Source: Chitinophaga sp. YR573 (lineage in GTDB: Bacteria; Bacteroidota; Bacteroidia; Chitinophagales; Chitinophagaceae). Taken from it: 64,000 nt of DNA. Of the stretch, positions 43,531 to 52,025 are shown in pieces (position 1 is the first letter of the stretch; each line of letters starts with the position of its first letter). Under the pieces are notes generated by a model. That model made no database searches and was not told the origin of the DNA. It saw only the letters and a list, made by a program, of their open reading frames with translations. The stretch lies in NCBI RefSeq assembly GCF_900110995.1, contig NZ_FOJF01000001.1, positions 3,880,803 to 3,944,802 of the forward strand, read 5' to 3'. The position numbers and the translations under genes were made by a program.

Positions 43531-44598
43531 ATGAGTATCTATATACAAGGAACGGGTTGTGTGTCGCCGCTGGAAACAGCTGCTGAAGGGCCGTTCCCGG
43601 CTGTTGTTAATCCCGCTTATGATGGTGCACGCCTGAAAGTAAGTGATCCGGACTATAAACAATGGATAGACATTAAACAGATACGGCGTATGAGCCGTAT
43701 CATTAAAATGGGCGTAGCTGCGGCTAAACTCAGTTTACAGGAAGCTGGTGTGGAGAAACCGGATGCTATCATCACCGGTACTGCTTATGGCTGCCTGGAT
43801 GATACCGGCGTATTTCTTACCAAGATGATCAATCAGCAGGAAGAAATGCTGACGCCTACTTCATTTATACAATCTACGCATAATACAGTGGCCGGACAGA
43901 TAGCATTAATGTTAAGCTGTCATGCCTATAATAATACATTTGTACATAAAGGATTTTCTTTTGAGAGTGCACTGCTGGATAGTATCATGATCCTGAAAGA
44001 AGGGAAATCCAAACATATCCTGATGGGAGCGATGGATGAACTTACCACACATAGTTTCAACATTATCTCCCGCTTTAACCGCTTTAAAAAGGAACCGGTT
44101 ACACATACTGAGTTATTGCATAGCACTACTCCCGGTACTGTTGCCGGTGAAGGTGCTGCCTGTTTTGTACTGGGTACAGAGAAAGGGGATAACAGTCATG
44201 CAAGATTAACCGGATTAACTACTTCTTACAAGCCGGGAAGTACAGCGGAGATTGCCGCAGATATCATTGCATTTCTCGCTGTGCATGAAATAGCTCAGGA
44301 AGATATAGACCTGTTAATTACAGGACGTAACGGAGACAGCGAAGGAGACATATGGTATGATCATGTGGAAAGAACATTATTCCCTGATCAGGCAGTAGGT
44401 TGTTTTAAACACCTGTGCGGGGAATATCCTACAGCTGCCTCTTTTGGCATGTGGGTAGGATGTAAGGTATTATCTTCCGGACAGGTACCAGCGGATGTTT
44501 TGTTCAAAGGCAACACACCCGAAAAGATAAAGAAGATCCTGATTTATAATCATTATAAAGGAACACATCATTCCCTGATACTTTTAACCGGATGCTGA
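43531..44598 (+). CDS. chain-length-factor-like ketosynthase homologue
   Basis: The fold follows the ketosynthase pattern (MSIYIQGTGCVSPLE, then KMGVAAAKLSLQEAG), but the catalytic residues are gone. The nucleophile region reads VHKGFSFESAL with no Cys, the first His motif reads LLITGRNGDSEGD, and the last reads KHLCGEYPTAASFG. Such decayed partners act as chain-length factors in a heterodimer with an active KS, here probably KS-3. ATG 43531 is chosen; an upstream start would overlap KS-3. Confidence 0.82.
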   Translation: MSIYIQGTGCVSPLETAAEGPFPAVVNPAYDGARLKVSDPDYKQWIDIKQIRRMSRIIKMGVAAAKLSLQEAGVEKPDAIITGTAYGCLDDTGVFLTKMINQQEEMLTPTSFIQSTHNTVAGQIALMLSCHAYNNTFVHKGFSFESALLDSIMILKEGKSKHILMGAMDELTTHSFNIISRFNRFKKEPVTHTELLHSTTPGTVAGEGAACFVLGTEKGDNSHARLTGLTTSYKPGSTAEIAADIIAFLAVHEIAQEDIDLLITGRNGDSEGDIWYDHVERTLFPDQAVGCFKHLCGEYPTAASFGMWVGCKVLSSGQVPADVLFKGNTPEKIKKILIYNHYKGTHHSLILLTGC

Positions 44599-45368
44599 CA
44601 CATCGAAATATAAATATCATTTTGTTTGTAGCCTTGGCGAATTTGCTGCTGGCAAACTATCTGTTGAATCCTGTACCCTGGTGGATATTTGTGTTATTGT
44701 TGCTCTCTTATTCAGGAATTTTGGTATGGGGTGCTATGAATGTTCGATCTGGTTTTTTTATGCCGGTAGTATGTGAAGGGAATACCACAGAAAAAGTAGT
44801 CGCTATTACTTTTGATGATGGTCCTTTATTACAACATACACCTGAGATACTGGATATATTAAAGCAACAGAATGTGCCTGCTGCTTTTTTTTGCATAGGG
44901 AACCGGATAGCAGGGAATGAATCTTTATTAAAAAGAATAAATGAAGAAGGCCATATAGCAGGTAATCACAGCTACTCACATCATTTCTGGTTTGATATGT
45001 TTGGCGCGGATAAAATGCTGGCAGAGTTACAACTGACAGATGATACGATTGAAAAAGCTATCGGTAAAAGACCTCGTTTATTCCGCCCTCCTTATGGGGT
45101 AACGAATCCTAATTTAAAAAAGGCGGTAAAGAAAGGAAGTTATACCTCAATAGGATGGAATATCCGTTCACTCGATACCGTAGTAAAACAACCGGAAGAA
45201 CTGATGCAGCGTATTACACCTTTCATTAAACCAGGAGCTGTTATCTTATTACACGATTCTATGCATGTGACAGTACAGACATTACCTGTATTGATAAATC
45301 ACATACGTAAAGAAGGTTACCGGATAGAAAGAATTGATAAGTTATTAAACATACCCGCTTATGCGTAG
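44592..45368 (+). CDS. polysaccharide deacetylase-like membrane protein
   Basis: Two N-terminal membrane segments (about 8-25 and 30-48) precede a NodB-type deacetylase domain. TFDDGP holds the catalytic and metal aspartates (Asp75, Asp76), HSYSH supplies His126 and His130, and RPPYGVTNPN and LLHDSMH complete the site. The enzyme would remove an acetyl or acyl group from a glycan or related substrate outside the membrane. Its presence inside a pigment cluster, overlapping the CLF and LolA-like genes, suggests the final product or its anchor carries an N- or O-acyl sugar; this is inference. Confidence 0.82.
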   Translation: MLTHRNINIILFVALANLLLANYLLNPVPWWIFVLLLLSYSGILVWGAMNVRSGFFMPVVCEGNTTEKVVAITFDDGPLLQHTPEILDILKQQNVPAAFFCIGNRIAGNESLLKRINEEGHIAGNHSYSHHFWFDMFGADKMLAELQLTDDTIEKAIGKRPRLFRPPYGVTNPNLKKAVKKGSYTSIGWNIRSLDTVVKQPEELMQRITPFIKPGAVILLHDSMHVTVQTLPVLINHIRKEGYRIERIDKLLNIPAYA

Positions 45369-45996
45369 ATGGATTTTATTACTGAGTTGTATTGTTTGTA
45401 CGATACACACACAGGCACAGACTGCCGGTTACAAAGCAGTACAGGATGCGGCTACTTTTAAACAGCAGTTTGCAAAAGCATCACAGGCAACACAATCTAT
45501 ACAATGCGATTTTGTGCAGGAGAAAAACCTGAGCATGCTGTCCGACAAAATTGTTTCTAAAGGAAAGTTCTGGTTCAGGAAAGATAATAAGGTGAAGATG
45601 GAATACCTGACGCCTTCTTATTATCTGCTGGTGATGAATGGTAAGGATATCAAAACAAAAGATGGTCAGAAGGAAAGTCATGTTTCCACCAAAGGCAATA
45701 AACTGTTTGAACAGATCAATAAAATTACGGTGGATTGTGTGCAGGGAAATGTATTGAACAATACAGATTTCACAACTACTATCCTGGAGAATGCACAGAA
45801 TTATTTACTGGAATTAACACCAGTGAATAAAGCATTAGCCCAGTACTTTAAATCTATTCATTTATTGGTAGATAAGAAGGATTACTCTGTATCCACCATA
45901 CAGATGTACGAAACAGGAGGAGATGATACCAGCATCAACTTTTTACATAAACAACTGAATGTAGCTATTCCTGATGCGGTATTTGCTGTTAAGTAG
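45361..45996 (+). CDS. LolA-like outer-membrane lipoprotein carrier
   Basis: A signal peptide (residues 1-18, ending THTQAQ) leads to a LolA-type domain with SQATQSIQCDFVQEKNLSML, KGKFWFRKDNKVKMEY and TPSYYLLVMNGK. LolA carries hydrophobic lipoproteins across the periplasm. The cluster-specific homologue probably carries the hydrophobic pigment or its lipid conjugate towards the outer membrane. Aryl polyene clusters regularly contain a LolA-like gene. The reading frame overlaps those of both neighbours. Confidence 0.85.
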   Translation: MRRWILLLSCIVCTIHTQAQTAGYKAVQDAATFKQQFAKASQATQSIQCDFVQEKNLSMLSDKIVSKGKFWFRKDNKVKMEYLTPSYYLLVMNGKDIKTKDGQKESHVSTKGNKLFEQINKITVDCVQGNVLNNTDFTTTILENAQNYLLELTPVNKALAQYFKSIHLLVDKKDYSVSTIQMYETGGDDTSINFLHKQLNVAIPDAVFAVK

Positions 45997-46585
45997 TCTG
46001 TTACTGATAACGGGTTGCACATCTGTTTATAAAGGACTGCAATCAACAACAGGGGATGTACACTGTATAGAACAGTTCCGCCCTCAGTTTGCCAATACGT
46101 TGTACAGTACACAGGTAGATGTAATGAAACATCACCTCAGCGGATTACTCTTTTTCAAGCAGATGCCTGACAGTAGTTTGAGAGTAGTATTTGCGAATGA
46201 GATGGGATTCAAATTCTTTGATTTTGAGTTTACAAAGGATGGCGGTTTTGTAAAACATTATATGTTGCCAAAGATGGATAAAAAAGCAGTCGTAAAAACC
46301 TTAAGGGGTGATTTTGAACTGGCTTTATTAAGACCGGATTTGCAACATGCTACCATTAAGCGTGATAGCAACTACCAGTATATTGTAGTGCCGACCGCCA
46401 AAGGGAATAATTATTATATCACAGATACGATGTGTACTCAGTTGATGCATATAGAAAAATCATCCCGTCGCAAGCCGGTAGTGAAAGCATGGCTGACTAA
46501 TTATAAAGCGGGTGTACCGGATTCTATAGAGATCAGGCATCAGCAGTTTAAATTTAATATTTCATTACAACGCGTACAGAAATAA
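45974..46585 (+). CDS. pigment-cluster lipoprotein of unknown function
   Basis: A 203-residue lipoprotein with lipobox LITGC (Cys15). The mature part is beta-rich and has no domain I can name with confidence; it resembles in size and position the DUF3261-type lipoprotein of aryl polyene clusters. The start lies 23 bases inside the LolA-like gene, and the stop overlaps the next start. A LolB-like role as acceptor at the outer membrane, paired with the LolA-like protein, is plausible. Confidence 0.65.
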   Translation: MRYLLLSSLLLITGCTSVYKGLQSTTGDVHCIEQFRPQFANTLYSTQVDVMKHHLSGLLFFKQMPDSSLRVVFANEMGFKFFDFEFTKDGGFVKHYMLPKMDKKAVVKTLRGDFELALLRPDLQHATIKRDSNYQYIVVPTAKGNNYYITDTMCTQLMHIEKSSRRKPVVKAWLTNYKAGVPDSIEIRHQQFKFNISLQRVQK

Positions 46586-46950
46586 TGCTAGCAGGAAAAT
46601 TATATACACTGGAACAGGAAGAAGCCGTTGAAGGCGGCGGTACTTTCAGAATTGTATGGAATGCACAGCATCCCGTATTTGAAGGGCATTTCCCCGGCAG
46701 ACCTGTAGTGCCCGGTGTTTGCATGATGCAAACCATTACAGAACTGCTGGAAAGGTCCTTACAGAAAAAGGTGATCATTAAGAAGGCTTCCAACATGAAG
46801 TTCCTGAACATGATAGATCCTGTGATAAATCCACAGACAGAAATCACGCTGCAATACAAAATACAGGAGAATGAATTGAAGGTGACTGCGGCCCTTAAAT
46901 TTGAAGCCCTCACTTTTATGAAATTCCAGGGGACATTTGCAGAGATATAA
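46585..46950 (+). CDS. hotdog-fold dehydratase-like protein (FabZ-like), Glu replaced by Gln
   Basis: The 121-residue protein contains the FabZ motif VFEGHFPGRPVVPGV with catalytic His35. At the place of the catalytic Glu (PGVLILEAMAQ in FabZ) it has Gln49 in PGVCMMQTITEL. The first FabZ segment (LPHRYPF) is also missing. The partner at 36213 keeps the Glu but lacks the His loop. A heterodimeric dehydratase with a composite site would explain both changes. It is very close to the family's minimum length. Confidence 0.78.
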   Translation: MLAGKLYTLEQEEAVEGGGTFRIVWNAQHPVFEGHFPGRPVVPGVCMMQTITELLERSLQKKVIIKKASNMKFLNMIDPVINPQTEITLQYKIQENELKVTAALKFEALTFMKFQGTFAEI

Positions 46951-46951
46951 C

Positions 46952-48163
46952 ATGACGGACAACACTACACATAATGAACAGTTCACCGCATTTAAAGTAG
47001 CGGTGCTTATCCCAACCTACAACAACGCTAACACACTGGGGGCTGTATTGCAGGATGTATTGTCGTATACGTCTCATGTGATTGTAGTGAATGATGGCAG
47101 TACGGACCATACGGCTACCGTACTGGACAACTTCCCGCAGATACAGCGGGTGGATTACACGCCTAACAGGGGCAAAGGCATTGCACTACGCAGGGGCTTC
47201 CGTTATGCATTACAGCAGGGGTACGACTACGTGATTACCATGGATGCAGACGGACAACATTTTGCTTCCGACCTGCTGGTGTTCCTGGAGAAGCTGCCTA
47301 CGCATCAAAGACATATCATTATAGGGGCACGTAACCTGCAACAGGAAAACATGCCCGGCAAAAATACATTTGCCAATAAGTTCTCTAACTTCTGGTTCTA
47401 TGTGGAAACAGGGTTGAAAGGACCTGATACACAATCAGGATATAGATTGTATCCTGTCTATGCTATGCAGGAGATGCATTTCATGTGTACAAAATACGAG
47501 TTTGAGATAGAGGTGCTGGTACGTTGTTCCTGGAAAGGAATTAAGATAGACTGGGCACCGGTGAAGGTATACTATCCGCCCGCGGACGAACGTGTGTCAC
47601 ATTTCCGTCCTTTCAGGGATTTCTCCCGCATCAGCGTATTAAATACAGTACTGGTATTAATCGCCTTCTTATATATCAAGCCACGCAACTTCATCCGTTA
47701 TCTGTTTAAGAAGGATAGCTGGTACAGCATGTGGCATGATCACTTCCTGAACAAGCACGAATCGAACGCAGTGAAGGCAACTTCTATAGGCGTAGGCATC
47801 TTTATGGGCATTGTTCCCATCTGGGGCCTGCAACTCATCACCGCGGTAGCGGTAGCTGCTTATTTCAGGCTAAATAAGGCATTAGTGCTGATTGCCTGTA
47901 ATATCAGTATGCCTCCGCTGATTCCGTTCTTTATTTATGGCAGTTTTGAAACAGGGAAGTTATTCGTACCCGCAGATACTGCTATTACTATCACTGATAA
48001 CCTTTCTATAGAAGGACTGAAAAAAATGCTTTCGCAAAACGGGCTGCTGAATGCAGTACAATATTTTGCGGGTGGCACCACGCTGGCAATCGCAGGAGGC
48101 TTACTGGGTTTTATCATTACCTGGTTGTGTCTGAAGATATTCAGGCCGGCTGCTAATAATTAA
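46952..48163 (+). CDS. family 2 glycosyltransferase fused to a DUF2062 membrane domain
   Basis: Residues 1-235 form a GT-A glycosyltransferase: VAVLIPTYNNANTL, VVNDGSTDHT, NRGKGIALRRGF and the metal motif MDADGQH. Residues about 265-403 form a DUF2062 membrane domain (SIGVGIFMGIVPIWGLQ). The layout resembles dolichyl-phosphate mannose synthase-like proteins of aryl polyene clusters. It may add a sugar to the pigment or to its lipid anchor. ATG 46952 gives a start one base after the dehydratase stop. Confidence 0.85.
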   Translation: MTDNTTHNEQFTAFKVAVLIPTYNNANTLGAVLQDVLSYTSHVIVVNDGSTDHTATVLDNFPQIQRVDYTPNRGKGIALRRGFRYALQQGYDYVITMDADGQHFASDLLVFLEKLPTHQRHIIIGARNLQQENMPGKNTFANKFSNFWFYVETGLKGPDTQSGYRLYPVYAMQEMHFMCTKYEFEIEVLVRCSWKGIKIDWAPVKVYYPPADERVSHFRPFRDFSRISVLNTVLVLIAFLYIKPRNFIRYLFKKDSWYSMWHDHFLNKHESNAVKATSIGVGIFMGIVPIWGLQLITAVAVAAYFRLNKALVLIACNISMPPLIPFFIYGSFETGKLFVPADTAITITDNLSIEGLKKMLSQNGLLNAVQYFAGGTTLAIAGGLLGFIITWLCLKIFRPAANN

Positions 48164-48170
48164 ATCTTGT

Positions 48171-51100
48171 ATGGGGACATTCTTTGTAAGCATATATAAT
48201 TTCTTTGCACGTCATAAAGCCTGGCTGTGGACATGTACCATTGCCAGCTTTTTACTGGCGGGCTTTTTTGCGTCCCGTATCAGGTTGGAAGAAGATATTA
48301 CCAGGATACTGCCACAGGATAAAACACTGGACAAACTACAACAGGTGTTTAACGATTCGCGGTTTGCCGACAAACTGGTCATCACCATCTCTCAGAAAGA
48401 TACTTTACAGGCTGCACAGCCGGATAGTCTCACAGCTTTTGCACATGAGCTGTCTGACAGTGTTACAACGGCCTTATCGCCTTACATCAAACAGATGCAG
48501 ACGCAGGTGGAAGATGCGGCCGTGCTGGACCTGATGCAGGTGATACAGGACCATTTACCGGTTTTCCTGGAAGAGAAGGACTATCATACCATAGATTCTT
48601 TAATCACACCGCAAAGGCTGCAACAGACATTAGAGAATAACTATCGTACGCTGATATCTCCGGCAGGACTGGTAGTGAAAAAAGTTATCTCCGCAGACCC
48701 GGTGGGTATGTCCTGGCTGGGGATTAAAAAGCTGCAACACCTGCAATATGATGAGCAGTTCGAGTTGTACGACGGGTTCGTTATGACAAAGAACCATCAG
48801 CACCTGATGATGTTCATTACGCCTGCTTTCCCGCCCAGTGCAACCGGTAAGAATGCTGTTTTCCTGAAAAAATTACAATCACATATAGATTCCCTGCAAA
48901 AACGTTATCCGCAGATAGAGGCATCTTTCTTTGGCGGTACGGCTGTTTCTGCCGGTAATGCACAGCAGTTACGCCAGGATACCATGTTAACACAGGGTAT
49001 TACGGTAATCCTGCTGGTGGTATTGATAGCGTTATTCTTCCGTAAGAAACGTGCACCACTGCTGGTGATGTTACCGGTAGTGTTTGGTGCATTATTCTCC
49101 TTAGCCTGTGTGTACCTCATACAGGGAAGTATCTCTGTCATTGCACTGGGAGCGGGAGCGGTCGTGTTAGGTATTGCAGTGAATTATTCCCTGCATGTAT
49201 TTAATCACTACAGACATTTACCGGATATCCGGGAAGTGATCAAAGACCTGGCTACACCAATGACGCTGGGCAGCTTTACTACTATTGGCGGGTTCTTATG
49301 TCTGGAACTGGTACAGTCACCTATCTTACAGGATGTAGGTTTATTTGCCGCGCTCAGTTTAGTAGGCGCAGCGTTGTTCTCTCTCATCTTTTTACCACAC
49401 TGGATAGTGCTGGGAAAACAACCGGAACATGCTCCTGCTCATTCTCATAACTGGCTGGATAAAATAGCTGCTTACAAACCTGAGAAGAACAAATATTTAG
49501 TAGGAGTTATCCTGATACTCACAGTAGTATTCTTCTTCACCGCAAGGAAAGTAGGTTTTGAAAGTGATATGATGCGCATGAATTTCATGCGACCAGAATT
49601 AAAAGAAGCAGAAAATAAATTCAACACAGTAAACGCTTACACCGCTCAATCTATTTACCTCGTAACAGACGGAAACAACATAGAAGAAGCGTTACAACAT
49701 AGTGAGCAACTACTGCCACAGATACAACAATTACAACAAGAAGGTATTGTTAAAAAATCTGCCGGTGTAAATGCCCTGCTGATATCTGAAAGAGAACAGC
49801 AGATCCGCATTAACAGATGGAAACAATACTGGACAAATGAAAAGCAACAACTACTGATAAACTATTTGCGTGAACATGGCCCGTCCGCAGGATATAAAGC
49901 CGCTGCTTTTGATCCTTTTGCCGCCTGGTTACACAAGGATTTTACCATGGTGCCGGATGAAGCATTACATACATTACGTGCAGGCCCGTTAGGAGATTTC
50001 ATCACAGAGAAAAGACATAAAGTATCGCTGGTAACTTTGCTGAAAGTGGACCCTAAGCAAAAGGCGGCGGTATATGAAAAACTGCAACACGATCCCAATA
50101 CAACAGTACTGGATAAACAATATGTAGCGAACAGGCTGGTACAGGTAATGCAATCAGAGTTTAACAGCATTGCATGGATGACATCATTGCTGGTATTCTT
50201 TGCGCTGTTATTGTCTTATGGCCGTATAGAACTGGCATTGATCACGTTTATCCCTATGCTGGTAAGCTGGGTATGGATATTAGGTATCATGGGACTGTTT
50301 GGTATCCGCTTTAATATCGTGAACATCATCCTCAGCACTTTTATATTTGGTTTAGGAGATGATTACAGCATCTTCACCATGGATGGTTTATTACAGCAGT
50401 ATAAGTCGGGAAAGGAAGAACATCTCTCTTCTTTCCGTTCATCTATCTTCCTTTCTGCTATTACTACTATCCTTGGATTAGGTGTGATGATCTTTGCAAA
50501 ACATCCGTCCTTACAATCTATCGCACTGATCTCTATCATTGGTATCAGTTGTGTGGTATTGATCTCTCAGGTATTAATCCCTTTCCTGTTCAACTGGCTG
50601 ATCACCAACAGAACAACGAAAGGAAAAGCTCCCTGGACATTATCCGGTTTAATAAAATCCGTTTTTGCTTTCTCCTTTTTTGTGATGGGCAGCCTGTTAT
50701 TAACGGTGCTTGGTTTTGTGCTGATCAAATTAAATCCATTTAACAAAGAGAAAGGCAAAGTAATATATCATAAACTTTTATCTGCTTATACCTGGGCCCA
50801 GCTGTATATCATGGGCAATGTAAAAAAGCGGATCATCAACCCATTAAACGAACAACTGGATACACCTGCTGTCATTATCAGTAATCATCAGTCTTTCCTT
50901 GATATTCTCGTTTCCACCATGCTGCATCCTAAGGTGATCCTGCTCACGAATGAATGGGTATGGAACTCTCCGGTATTCGGAGCAGTAGTACGCCTGGCAG
51001 ATTACTACCCGGTAGCAGAAGGTGCAGAAGGTAGCATAGAAAAGCTGAGAGACAGGGTAAAACAGGGTTATTCTATAGTAGTATACCCGGAAGGTACCCG

Positions 51101-52025
51101 TTCTCCTGATGCGGTCTTAAAACGCTTCCATAAGGGCGCATTTTACATAGCGGAACAACTGGGACTGGATATCCTGCCTATCGTTTTGCATGGCACCGCT
51201 TTTACTATGGAGAAAAATGATTTTCTGCTGAAGGATGGTACTATCACAGTGAAATATTTACCAAGGATAAAGGTGAATGATAGTAGCTGGGGAGATAATT
51301 ATTCATCCCGTACCAAACAGATCAGCCGTTATTTCAAAGAGGAATATGAAGTATTGAGAGCAGCCACAGAAACACCTGCTTATTTCCGTCAGCAACTGAT
51401 CTATCAATATATCTATAAAGGCCCGGTGCTGGAATGGTATATGAGGATCAAAACAAAGATGGAAAATAATTATGAACTGTTCCATCAACTGCTGCCGGAA
51501 AACGGCCGGATTCTCGATATTGGCTGCGGATATGGATTCCTGAGTTATATGTTACAGTTCATGTCTCCAAACAGGCAGATCATGGGAGTAGATTATGATG
51601 AAGATAAGATCAGCACGGCGCAGCATAATTACATAAAAAGCGAAAGACTTAATTTTGCATATGCAGATATTACAAACTATACGTTTGATAATTATGATGC
51701 TTTTGTAATCAGTGATGTACTGCATTACCTGCCATCTGATGATCAGGAAAAAGTGCTGGCAGAATGTATAAACCATCTCAATCCCGGTGGTGTAATTGTA
51801 GTGCGTGACGGAGATCTGAACTTGGAGAAAAGGCATGAGAGGACCCGTTTAACGGAATTCTTCTCTACTAAATTAATTGGTTTTAATAAAACGCAGAATG
51901 AGTTGTCTTTCTTCTCTTCCACCCGTATGCGTGAAATAGTTACGCGTTACGGTGCCACCATGGAACAGATAGACAACACGAAATATACATCCAACGTTAT
52001 TTTTATCATTAAAAAATCCCCATGA
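48171..52025 (+). CDS. three-part fusion: RND/MMPL exporter, PlsC acyltransferase, SAM methyltransferase
   Basis: The 1284-residue protein joins three modules in one frame. Residues 1 to about 860 form an MMPL/RND-type transporter with two sets of membrane helices and two large extracytoplasmic loops. Residues about 880-1060 are a PlsC-type acyltransferase with NHQSFLD (Asn905-Asp911) and YPEGTRS. Residues about 1085-1284 are a methyltransferase with ILDIGCGYGF (Asp1116). In aryl polyene clusters exporter, acyltransferase and methyltransferase functions are usually encoded separately or in other combinations. The fusion suggests coupling of modification and export. Confidence 0.9.
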   Translation: MGTFFVSIYNFFARHKAWLWTCTIASFLLAGFFASRIRLEEDITRILPQDKTLDKLQQVFNDSRFADKLVITISQKDTLQAAQPDSLTAFAHELSDSVTTALSPYIKQMQTQVEDAAVLDLMQVIQDHLPVFLEEKDYHTIDSLITPQRLQQTLENNYRTLISPAGLVVKKVISADPVGMSWLGIKKLQHLQYDEQFELYDGFVMTKNHQHLMMFITPAFPPSATGKNAVFLKKLQSHIDSLQKRYPQIEASFFGGTAVSAGNAQQLRQDTMLTQGITVILLVVLIALFFRKKRAPLLVMLPVVFGALFSLACVYLIQGSISVIALGAGAVVLGIAVNYSLHVFNHYRHLPDIREVIKDLATPMTLGSFTTIGGFLCLELVQSPILQDVGLFAALSLVGAALFSLIFLPHWIVLGKQPEHAPAHSHNWLDKIAAYKPEKNKYLVGVILILTVVFFFTARKVGFESDMMRMNFMRPELKEAENKFNTVNAYTAQSIYLVTDGNNIEEALQHSEQLLPQIQQLQQEGIVKKSAGVNALLISEREQQIRINRWKQYWTNEKQQLLINYLREHGPSAGYKAAAFDPFAAWLHKDFTMVPDEALHTLRAGPLGDFITEKRHKVSLVTLLKVDPKQKAAVYEKLQHDPNTTVLDKQYVANRLVQVMQSEFNSIAWMTSLLVFFALLLSYGRIELALITFIPMLVSWVWILGIMGLFGIRFNIVNIILSTFIFGLGDDYSIFTMDGLLQQYKSGKEEHLSSFRSSIFLSAITTILGLGVMIFAKHPSLQSIALISIIGISCVVLISQVLIPFLFNWLITNRTTKGKAPWTLSGLIKSVFAFSFFVMGSLLLTVLGFVLIKLNPFNKEKGKVIYHKLLSAYTWAQLYIMGNVKKRIINPLNEQLDTPAVIISNHQSFLDILVSTMLHPKVILLTNEWVWNSPVFGAVVRLADYYPVAEGAEGSIEKLRDRVKQGYSIVVYPEGTRSPDAVLKRFHKGAFYIAEQLGLDILPIVLHGTAFTMEKNDFLLKDGTITVKYLPRIKVNDSSWGDNYSSRTKQISRYFKEEYEVLRAATETPAYFRQQLIYQYIYKGPVLEWYMRIKTKMENNYELFHQLLPENGRILDIGCGYGFLSYMLQFMSPNRQIMGVDYDEDKISTAQHNYIKSERLNFAYADITNYTFDNYDAFVISDVLHYLPSDDQEKVLAECINHLNPGGVIVVRDGDLNLEKRHERTRLTEFFSTKLIGFNKTQNELSFFSSTRMREIVTRYGATMEQIDNTKYTSNVIFIIKKSP

